Source: Planctomycetia bacterium
GTDB lineage: Bacteria; Planctomycetota; Phycisphaerae; Phycisphaerales; SM1A02
Direction: 5' to 3'
Assembly: GCA_005798965.1 (NCBI GenBank)
Contig: SYIB01000344.1
Coordinates: 1 to 11,119, forward strand
DNA: 11,119 nt
Part shown: in pieces, positions 5,921-11,119 of the stretch
Layout: each line of letters begins with the position of its first letter
How positions within the stretch are numbered: the first letter of the stretch is position 1
The notes under the pieces: generated by a model
Told to the model about the DNA's origin: nothing
The model's database searches: none
The model's input: only the letters and a program-made list of their open reading frames with translations
Program-made: the position numbers and the translations under genes

Positions 5921-8055
5921 GGCTTCCTCGTCCTTGCCTTGAGCATGTCGAAGTCCTTCCTCAGGCGCGCGGTGGTTTCTTCGTCAAGTCCGTCGCGTTG
6001 GCGGATCGTTGCGATCTTGATCAGCATGTCACGGGCCTCGTCGCGGCTCATCGCATCGACCTGATCCTGTGTCAGGGCAGGCGGGATCGGTTGCTCGGCA
6101 GGCTGCGCTGCGCCAACGGCCGGTCGACCTCGTCGCGAGGCTTCGGTGGGGCTGCTGGCACTCGGCAGCCCGCCTCGACGGCCGCTGCGGCCTTCGCGTG
6201 CTTCGCCCTCGGCTTCGGGGGAGCCTTCACCGTCTGCGGCGACGGTGGCATCACCGTCGGCAGGGTCCGTTGTCGCGCCGGATGCCGTTGCAGGTCCGCG
6301 AGCAGCTTCGCTCGCTGCCGCTGCGGCCGCGCCCGCTGGCGTGGCGCGTTTGCCCGTGGAGTTGCCAGCCGCTTCGCCGCTGACGACGACGGATGCGATG
6401 CCCAAACCCGGTCCGTCGCCAGCCACCATGTCCGGCACGACCGGTACCGTTGTCGGATCCCCTGTTGCGACCGGCGTGGTCGGCGCAGGAACCACGGGCG
6501 CAGCCGACGCGGAGCCGGCCTCGATCAGGAAGCCGTCGCTGTCGATGGGGCCCCAGCGTTGTTCGGCCAGGGTTTTCTTGCCGTAATCCTGCGACTCTGA
6601 GTACCGCACGATCAGCATCGGATCAGCGACCTGGGCGGTGATCGAGAACTCCGTGCTGCCGCCCTTGGGTTCCTCCCAGCTCTTCACGATTCGCGTGAAG
6701 ACCTTCGACGAGCGCATGCGCTCCTCCATCATCACGATGGCATCGACGCTCGACAGGTCGCCCACGCCGCGGGCCAGCCCCCGCACCTGCACGTTCGAGC
6801 CATGGTCGATGTTGATCGACTCGAGCTCGATGCCGTCGGGCGTTGTGCAGGCGATGTCGCTCAAGAGCTTGCTCATGGGCCAGCCGAGCTTGTCAACCTG
6901 GCCGTAGAGCGCGATCCGCCGCTCGCTCGACACCATCGCCGACTCGAACGCTGCTGCATCCGAGAGCCTGAAGTTCAGCCACGCGAGCCGCAGCCCAGCC
7001 ACAGCCAAGGGACCGACGATCACGGCTATTCCCGCGGCGATCAGCGCGCGCTTGGTGAAGGTCGGACTGTCCATGCGCATCAGCGCATCGATGACGATCC
7101 CCTGCGATCGGCGCGGCTCGATGGGTATCAGTCCCAGGAGCGGCGCGAGCGGGCTGCGCAGGGCGAGCGCCACACCGGCCAGATCGCCGTACTGGGCGCG
7201 CCACGCGGCGTCATCCGGTGCGCCGGACAGCGCGGAGCCCAGCGCATCGGCGCCGGAAAGACCGGCGAACCCTTGCTTGAATGCGGCTTGCATGGCGCGT
7301 CGCGCCGCGATCAAGTCCTCTTCGGACCAGTGCCCGAGCATCGCCGTGTCGTTGACCGCCTCGCTGAGGGCCCCGGCGAACTCCGTGGCATCGTCGCTTC
7401 GTTCGATGAGCGTGCGCGCGACAAGATGCCCCTCGCGGGAGGCCACGACCGCCACGGATCCCGTGGAGGGCTGCACGTCCATGCACATGCGCGCGGCACG
7501 ACCGAGGCCGTTGATCGACATCAGTCCCAACAGCCCCGCCACTGGTGCAGTGAAGGTCACTCGCGGCGCTGCATGGCCGTGTGCTTCACCACGGCCATCA
7601 CCGGCCTTCAGGCCCGGTGGCAGCTGAACCGCACCGCCGGGCTTCCATTCCAGGACAATGCCAAGACGCTCCTCGGGACCGGTTGAACCATCGGGCACAA
7701 CGGCAGATGCAGAGCGGCAACGTGGAGCATCTGGGGAGAGCGCGCCCTCGGCCTGCAGAAAGAGTGCCTGCTGCTGCTGCGCGGGTGTGGCGCGAGGCAA
7801 CGGGATCGATCGCATGATCACCTCGTTGCCGGGAACGATCACGACCACGCGCTCGGGCATGAGTTCGTGGAGCCAGGGTGCCAGATCCTCGATGTCGCTG
7901 CCGTCGCCGCAGTCCGGACCGAACTCACCGGCCTGCTCGAACTGCACGCCCAGTGGACCGAACCGAACCAGCAGCGCCTTCCAGCGCTCGCCTTCGAGGC
8001 GAAGCACCGCTGCAAGGTCGGCGGCAAGGGACGGCTTGGCGGTGTTCTTCTTCAC
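5917..8055 (-). CDS. gspL: GspL-like platform protein: PilM-like domain, membrane helix, PilN-like domain, long linker (712 aa)
   Basis: Residues 1-330 look like the cytoplasmic PilM/GspL actin-like fold. The PilM-like stretch VVIVPGNEVIMRSIPLPRAT (71-90) is followed by an EAE-like helix, then VTFTAPVAGLLGLMS and MDVQPSTGSVAVV. A membrane helix spans about 336-360. Residues 361-484 resemble PilN or periplasmic GspL (PMSKLLSDIACTTPDGIELE, then VQVRGLARGVGDL and FSITAQV). In the T2SS this protein recruits the GspE ATPase and pairs with GspM. At 712 residues it is much longer than the usual ~400 because of an Ala/Pro/Gly/Thr linker (about 515-660) and a C-terminal helical module (661-712). The start is GTG at 8055, overlapping the gspK stop as GTGA (8052-8055); GGAG lies 11 bases upstream, rather far. 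Type IV pilus systems split these functions into PilM and PilN, whereas here they are one chain, as in GspL. Confidence 0.85.
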   Translation of the reverse strand: MKKNTAKPSLAADLAAVLRLEGERWKALLVRFGPLGVQFEQAGEFGPDCGDGSDIEDLAPWLHELMPERVVVIVPGNEVIMRSIPLPRATPAQQQQALFLQAEGALSPDAPRCRSASAVVPDGSTGPEERLGIVLEWKPGGAVQLPPGLKAGDGRGEAHGHAAPRVTFTAPVAGLLGLMSINGLGRAARMCMDVQPSTGSVAVVASREGHLVARTLIERSDDATEFAGALSEAVNDTAMLGHWSEEDLIAARRAMQAAFKQGFAGLSGADALGSALSGAPDDAAWRAQYGDLAGVALALRSPLAPLLGLIPIEPRRSQGIVIDALMRMDSPTFTKRALIAAGIAVIVGPLAVAGLRLAWLNFRLSDAAAFESAMVSSERRIALYGQVDKLGWPMSKLLSDIACTTPDGIELESINIDHGSNVQVRGLARGVGDLSSVDAIVMMEERMRSSKVFTRIVKSWEEPKGGSTEFSITAQVADPMLIVRYSESQDYGKKTLAEQRWGPIDSDGFLIEAGSASAAPVVPAPTTPVATGDPTTVPVVPDMVAGDGPGLGIASVVVSGEAAGNSTGKRATPAGAAAAAASEAARGPATASGATTDPADGDATVAADGEGSPEAEGEAREGRSGRRGGLPSASSPTEASRRGRPAVGAAQPAEQPIPPALTQDQVDAMSRDEARDMLIKIATIRQRDGLDEETTARLRKDFDMLKARTRKP
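5920..6060 (-). other. C-terminal helical module of the GspL-like protein (residues 666-712)
   Basis: A charged helical segment (VDAMSRDEARDMLIKI and onward) follows a Gln/Pro/Ala linker. It matches, without gaps, the C-terminal end of the GspC-like protein encoded two genes downstream. Both copies sit at the extreme C-terminus after low-complexity linkers. Confidence 0.6.
6076..6513 (-). repeat. Low-complexity Ala/Pro/Gly/Thr linker in the GspL-like protein
   Basis: Residues about 515-660 have very low complexity: a Pro/Thr/Val part (VVPAPTTPVATGDPTTVPVV), an Ala-rich run and a Gly/Glu/Arg part. No domain is recognisable. It should place the last 50 residues far into the periplasm, beyond the PilN-like domain. 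Confidence 0.75.
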
Positions 8056-9401
8056 GGTTCGAGGTACTCCAGGATCGTCACGGGCAGGGTGGAACGATCG
8101 ACGACGACGATCATTTCAACCTCTGTGTCGGTTCCGGGGGCACGCCCCCGGCTGGTGATGGTGTACACGGAACTCTGGGTGTCCATCGTGCGACCCATCT
8201 GGGCAGCATCTTGGGGGCTCAGCCCGTCGATGCGGGAGAGCTCTCCGAGGGTCGTGATGCCGGTCGAGGTATCGCGGCGGTCGATGATGCGCTGGGCGAC
8301 CTTCGGCTCGAGTCCGTACACCCTCTCGAGCACGCGCTTGGAGACGGTGTTGATGTTCACGCGCCCCGCATCGCCGGGCTTGGGTGCTTGGGTCACGCAC
8401 TCGCGCAGTACGGTGTCGAGCTGTTCGGGCTTCAGCGTGGCGGTCTGCTGCGCGGCTTGTGCCTGGGCGCGGCCAGCACTGGAGCGGCCGCTGCGGCCAC
8501 CGGTATTGTTCGTCGGTGCCTGCTGGGCCTGCTGGCCCAGCGGCGTGCTGATGAGCTGTTCGACGTAGAAGTTCGACTGCTTCGCCGAATCGACCAGTTG
8601 CGTCGCCTGCTGTTGCGACAGCCCGGTGCGCTCGACGATCTCCTCGGCCGTGGCAGTCTTCAGGTCGAGTCGATCCTCGCCACCGAGCGTGCGCGGATAG
8701 GGGCGGGTCCGAGCCGTGAACATGCCGGCGATCCCGTAGTCGAGCACGCCATCGGCGTTGTCGTCGGGAAAGCTTGCCTCGCCGTCATTCTCATTGGGAT
8801 CGAGCCTGTTGTTCAGGTTCCAGTCCTCGCCGCGGACTTCCTTGGGCCACACGCCGAGCACCATCTCCAGCTCGGGCACCGAGCGGAAGTTGGCGTTGCG
8901 GGGTTCATAGTTGATGTTCGAGCGGCCGAGGTACGAGCGGGACTCCGCGCCCGACATCTCCTCGTCGTCATTGGTATCGCGCCAGTCCGTTATGGCATCG
9001 GCGAGCAGCCCGACGTCATCCATGTTGTAGAGCTGCGCCCGGCTCACCACGTTGATGTTCACCCGTGCGTGCTCGTCGAAAGGACCGGGGTAGATCGCGC
9101 CATCGATCTCGTGGTAGATCTCGAAGGAGCCGGTGGAGAGTTCCTCGACGGCGTTGTCCTCGAGGTCATTCACCATCGCGAACGCACTGTCGGGATCGGG
9201 ATTCTCGCCGTAGTACTCCATGATCGCGATCATGGTCTCGACGCCTGCTCGTGCGGCCCACCGTGCTTGGACCTTCGACATGGCCTCGCGGCCCATCACG
9301 GCCTGGCGGTAGCAGCCCAATTGCGTCGCCGAGGTGATGAGCGCAGCCACGGCCACGCACCAGATCACGATCGGCAAGACCATCGCGCGTGAGCGATTCA
9401 T
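8052..9401 (-). CDS. gspK: Type II secretion minor pseudopilin GspK (449 aa)
   Basis: GspK caps the pseudopilus tip together with GspI and GspJ. The N-terminus MNRSRA followed by MVLPIVIWCVAVAALITSA is a prepilin-like leader and helix with Ala, not Gly, before the likely cleavage site. It has no Glu at position +5, a known GspK trait. The body has family marks: RVNINVVSRAQL (113-124), AITDWRDTNDDEEMSGAES (136-154, the DWxDxD...GAE signature), a YEPRNANFRSVPELEMVLGV stretch, and a second VNINTVSKRVLERVYGL with ITTLGELSRIDGLS. An insert at about 190-345 adds acidic EF-hand-like loops, a third NIN-like repeat (LDLKTATAEEIVERTGLS) and a Gln/Gly/Ala-rich spacer, making it longer than typical (~300-330). 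The start ATG overlaps the gspJ TGA as ATGA, with GGGAGG six bases upstream (9408-9413). Confidence 0.92.
   Translation of the reverse strand: MNRSRAMVLPIVIWCVAVAALITSATQLGCYRQAVMGREAMSKVQARWAARAGVETMIAIMEYYGENPDPDSAFAMVNDLEDNAVEELSTGSFEIYHEIDGAIYPGPFDEHARVNINVVSRAQLYNMDDVGLLADAITDWRDTNDDEEMSGAESRSYLGRSNINYEPRNANFRSVPELEMVLGVWPKEVRGEDWNLNNRLDPNENDGEASFPDDNADGVLDYGIAGMFTARTRPYPRTLGGEDRLDLKTATAEEIVERTGLSQQQATQLVDSAKQSNFYVEQLISTPLGQQAQQAPTNNTGGRSGRSSAGRAQAQAAQQTATLKPEQLDTVLRECVTQAPKPGDAGRVNINTVSKRVLERVYGLEPKVAQRIIDRRDTSTGITTLGELSRIDGLSPQDAAQMGRTMDTQSSVYTITSRGRAPGTDTEVEMIVVVDRSTLPVTILEYLEP
8730..8765 (-). other. EF-hand-like loop 2 in GspK (residues 213-224)
   Basis: DDNADGVLDYGI matches the calcium loop at positions 1, 3, 5, 6, 8 and 9 (Asp213, Asn215, Asp217, Gly218, Leu220, Asp221). 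Position 12 is Ile instead of Glu, as also occurs in some dockerin-like and incomplete loops. It lies nine residues after loop 1. Confidence 0.5.
8790..8825 (-). other. EF-hand-like loop 1 in GspK (residues 193-204)
   Basis: DWNLNNRLDPNE matches the canonical 12-residue calcium loop at positions 1, 3, 5, 8, 9 and 12 (Asp193, Asn195, Asn197, Leu200, Asp201, Glu204). Calcium binding is inferred from the pattern. GspK of enterotoxigenic E. coli is known to bind calcium. Confidence 0.55.
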
Positions 9402-10417
9402 CGTCCGCCTCCCGCCGAGGCCGGACCGCCTGAGCCCATCCCGCGGCCACCACCACCTTGGCCGCCACGCCCACCGCCTTGGCCGCGACCACCTTGGCCA
9501 CGGCCGCCACCGCCTTGCCCGCCGTTCTGCCCGAACCCGCCCCGGCCGCCACCCATGCCACCGCGGCCATCGCCCGGGATCGCCACGCCATCGGGACTCT
9601 GCGCGCCCATGCCGGCGGCACCATCCACGCCAAGGCCGGCTGCGCCGCCAGCGGCGGCAGCGGCGTCGCCCGTTGCGGCTGCCTCGGCAGCTGCAGCCTC
9701 GGCGGCCAGCTGCTGCTCGTACTGCGCGATCTGCACAAGCGGGGGCGACGCGCGATCGATGGGCACCACGGTCTGCAGCGTGACAAGGTCACGCACGAGC
9801 GGATCGATCTGCGCCCCGGGTTCGTTGCCGAGCGCGCGAACGGTCACGCGGAGCGCCCAAGGCAGCCCATCCAGATCGCTATCCCACGCATCGCGCCAGG
9901 TGCTGCCGTCGTACGCCTCGAAGCGCAGGCTCACCACGCCATCCATCAGCGGCATGGCCGTACCGCCACCGCGCTCATACTGGTCGGGTTGGCTGTCGGC
10001 GCGCATCCAGAGGGCCGAGCCCAGATCGTCGTCCTCAATGCGCAGGTGCGTCTCGAACTCCTGGCCGTCGCCGTTGTACTCCGTCTCGCGTACGGTCCGC
10101 AGGCGGGTGTTGTAGACCAGCAGTTCGTCACGATCGACCTCAAGACCCGGCGCATCGGCCACGGTCGCAGTGTGGTCATCCACGATCAGGACCCGGCAGT
10201 GGAAGAGATCATCGCTGCGCAGCGTCGACTGGAGTTCCTTGCGAACGGTGTCCAGCGCACCAACTGCGCGAACGTGCGCATCCATGCGGAGCTTGCAGAC
10301 CTCACGCGCGCGCCCGAACTGCGAGAGGCTGGACGTGATCACCACCGCGATCAGCACTGCGATGGTGCCAGCGATCAGAAGCTCAACCAGCGTGAAGGCT
10401 CGAGGTTCACGGCGCAA
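9398..10417 (-). CDS. gspJ: Type II secretion minor pseudopilin GspJ with Gly/Arg-rich tail (339 aa)
   Basis: A prepilin leader MRREPRA is followed by FTLVELLIAGTIAVLIAVVITS, with Glu at +5 and Ala instead of Gly at -1. The globular part has the GspJ pattern: a helix with RKELQS, LLVYNTRLRTV, VVSLRFEAYDGSTWRDAW (161-178) and LPWALRVTV. After about residue 230 the protein leaves the family: an Ala/Glu helix-like run (236-260) and then a Gly/Arg/Gln-rich tail (282-339) with GRGG, GGQGG and RGQGG units. Ordinary GspJ is about 190-240 residues. The start chosen is TTG at 10417, because AGGAGG lies exactly six bases upstream and it gives a short prepilin leader. ATG at 10432 is in frame but poorly placed for a ribosome site, and a 384-residue version runs far into gspI. 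The gene overlaps gspI by 11 bases and gspK by four. Confidence 0.87.
   Translation of the reverse strand: MRREPRAFTLVELLIAGTIAVLIAVVITSSLSQFGRAREVCKLRMDAHVRAVGALDTVRKELQSTLRSDDLFHCRVLIVDDHTATVADAPGLEVDRDELLVYNTRLRTVRETEYNGDGQEFETHLRIEDDDLGSALWMRADSQPDQYERGGGTAMPLMDGVVSLRFEAYDGSTWRDAWDSDLDGLPWALRVTVRALGNEPGAQIDPLVRDLVTLQTVVPIDRASPPLVQIAQYEQQLAAEAAAAEAAATGDAAAAAGGAAGLGVDGAAGMGAQSPDGVAIPGDGRGGMGGGRGGFGQNGGQGGGGRGQGGRGQGGGRGGQGGGGRGMGSGGPASAGGGR
9401..9574 (-). repeat. Gly/Arg-rich repeat encoding the GspJ tail
   Basis: The DNA is a tandem-like series of CCNCCTTGGCC variants. For example, ACCACCTTGGCC occurs at 9452-9463 and again at 9488-9499, 36 bases (12 codons) apart. It encodes roughly 58 residues dominated by Gly with regularly spaced Arg and Gln. 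Such a tract is prone to slippage and length change. Confidence 0.75.
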
Positions 10418-10856
10418 CGGCGGCCTCCTCATCCTTGCCGTAGGCACTTTGGCGATCGAACGGCTCCGGCGGCCGGCGGTCGGGGTTCGGATCCTCGCCA
10501 AGGCGCGGAGCGATGCGCGTTTCGGCGGTGTAGGCCTGGCCGCGTGCATCACGCACCATGGCAGTCACGGTGTTTGGATCACCCAGCCCCTGAGGATCGA
10601 TCAGGATCTCGAACTCCCAGTCCTCGAAGGGCGCGTCGAAGCGCCCCGACGTGGCGTTGAGCTTGGCAAACTCGGTCACGCCATCGACCAGCACCTGCGA
10701 GAGCAGGCCATCCAGCAGCGACGATGCGATGACTTCCGACTCTCCGCGTCGCTGCATGTCCATGGCGCGCATCGACACGTTGATGATGCCGGCCAGACCA
10801 ACCGCCAGAATCACGCCGGCGATCACCACCTCGATCAGCGCGAAGCCGCGGCGCAT
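10407..10856 (-). CDS. gspI: Type II secretion minor pseudopilin GspI (149 aa)
   Basis: MRRG then FALIEVVIAGVILAVGLAGI is a canonical prepilin N-terminus: a short basic leader, Gly at -1, Phe at +1, Glu at +5 and a hydrophobic helix. Residues about 30-120 form a small domain with SEVIASSLLDGLL, FEDWEFEILIDPQG and VTAMVRDARGQAY, as expected for GspI, which nucleates the pseudopilus tip with GspJ and GspK. The tail after about 120 is Pro/Asp-rich. ATG at 10856 is preferred because AGGAGG (10864-10869) is seven bases upstream. The GTG just before it (10859) would have only four bases. The ATG overlaps the preceding TGA by one base (TGATG), suggesting coupled translation. Confidence 0.87.
   Translation of the reverse strand: MRRGFALIEVVIAGVILAVGLAGIINVSMRAMDMQRRGESEVIASSLLDGLLSQVLVDGVTEFAKLNATSGRFDAPFEDWEFEILIDPQGLGDPNTVTAMVRDARGQAYTAETRIAPRLGEDPNPDRRPPEPFDRQSAYGKDEEAAVAP
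10424..10429 (-). promoter_or_regulatory. Shine-Dalgarno AGGAGG that decides the TTG start of gspJ
   Basis: On the minus strand a perfect AGGAGG ends six bases before TTG at 10417. It lies inside the 3' end of gspI and just after an in-frame ATG at 10432, for which it would be on the wrong side. Confidence 0.75.
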
Positions 10857-11119
10857 CACCAGTCCTCCTGGGTCAAACCACCTGAGTCGAGATCGACGCC
10901 TTCGCGCTCAGCCACCAGCGCCAAACCGTTGTCGGCACGGCGCGGAATCAACTGCGTGGCGGGCAGCCGGAGCTCGGTCTCGCCCGAAGGTCCGACCCAG
11001 GTCATCACGATCTCGGGGCGGCCGCCCGACGGAATGCTCGCGATCATCCAAGTGCGAGGGTCGAGTTCCTGGCCGTCGGCGGTGATCGCCACCAGTTCCA
11101 TCTCTCCCGGCACGCGGAA
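10856..11119 (-). CDS. C-terminal fragment of a probable GspH-type minor pseudopilin (5' end outside window)
   Basis: An open frame runs from the right edge to a TGA at 10856-10858, giving 87 visible residues (FRVPGEMELVAITADGQELD onward, ending GLTQEDW). It contains short beta-strand-like stretches (MELVAITADG, RPEIVMTWVGPSGETELRLP), fitting the C-terminal beta domain of a pseudopilin. No hydrophobic prepilin N-terminus is visible because it would lie outside. Its place directly before gspI, with an overlapping stop/start, matches gspH in the usual G-H-I-J-K order. That context is the main support. GTG at 11113 would give an 85-residue protein but is very unlikely to be the true start, since the frame stays open to the edge. 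Confidence 0.55.
   Translation of the reverse strand, partial: FRVPGEMELVAITADGQELDPRTWMIASIPSGGRPEIVMTWVGPSGETELRLPATQLIPRRADNGLALVAEREGVDLDSGGLTQEDW
10864..10869 (-). promoter_or_regulatory. Shine-Dalgarno AGGAGG of gspI
   Basis: AGGAGG on the minus strand lies seven bases before ATG at 10856 and four before GTG at 10859, favouring the ATG. It sits within the last codons of the upstream gene. Confidence 0.7.

Noticed and set aside
8134..8151. 7-bp perfect GC hairpin (CCGGGGG/CCCCCGG) near the end of gspK
   Set aside because: It lies inside the coding sequence about 80 bases before the stop, with no T-tract. Such hairpins are expected by chance at this GC content.
8522..8541. 8-bp inverted repeat GCTGGGCC/GGCCCAGC inside gspK
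   Set aside because: It falls in the Gln/Ala-rich spacer, where repeated codons create inverted repeats; no regulatory context.
7878..9392. Plus-strand open frame of 504 codons opposite gspK and the start of gspL
   Set aside because: Antisense to a well-supported GspK with conserved motifs; the composition is that of a codon-bias shadow.
9450..9545. CRISPR-like or satellite array suggested by repeated CCTTGGCC words
   Set aside because: The words follow the codon phase of the Gly/Arg-rich GspJ tail, with no constant repeat length and no unique spacers.
10408..10410. GTG overlapping the gspI stop as GTGA, a candidate gspJ start
   Set aside because: It is out of frame with the GspJ prepilin sequence.

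Overview
The window is GC-rich and almost wholly occupied by one long minus-strand gene cluster for a type II secretion system (T2SS). Read 5'->3' on the minus strand, from the right edge leftwards, the order is: the end of a probable GspH-type minor pseudopilin (edge fragment), gspI, gspJ, gspK, a GspL-like protein (PilM-like fold, membrane helix, PilN-like domain), a GspM/PilO-like protein, a GspC/PilP-like inner-membrane protein, the outer-membrane secretin gspD, and a large lipoprotein of unknown function. Seven of the eight junctions are very tight. Five are ATGA/GTGA or TGATG overlaps, gspI/gspJ overlap by about 11 bases, and gspC/gspD are 36 bases apart. Purine-rich Shine-Dalgarno motifs stand before most starts. 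This looks like a single transcript with translational coupling.

At the far left, the last 34 codons of a plus-strand gene encode an uninterrupted Asp/Glu tail. That gene converges on the T2SS cluster, and a strong GC hairpin lies between the two stop codons as a likely bidirectional terminator. No tRNA, rRNA, CRISPR array, insertion sequence or phage gene was seen.

How the genes work together: GspH/I/J/K form the tip of the pseudopilus. GspL, GspM and GspC form the inner-membrane assembly platform that links the cytoplasmic ATPase to the secretin. GspD is the outer-membrane channel. The ATPase (GspE), platform protein (GspF), major pseudopilin (GspG) and prepilin peptidase (GspO) are absent from the window and would be expected past the right edge or elsewhere. 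The gene order is not the classical C-D-E-F-G-H-I-J-K-L-M, because C and D come last. This order, the PilM/N/O-like character of L and M, the high GC and the very Pro/Ala/Gly-rich linkers suggest a Planctomycetota-type bacterium (perhaps Phycisphaerae). That is inference from style, not from a marker gene.

The most interesting signals are additions to the standard parts. The GspC-like and GspL-like proteins end in what looks like the same ~47-residue helical module. GspJ carries an Ala-rich stretch and then an RGG-like Gly/Arg tail. GspK contains two EF-hand-like loops and a third helix-hairpin-helix-like repeat. The secretin has a ~130-residue Pro/Glu-rich N-terminal stalk and four, rather than three, secretin N-type repeats. 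A cysteine-rich lipoprotein follows the secretin gene.
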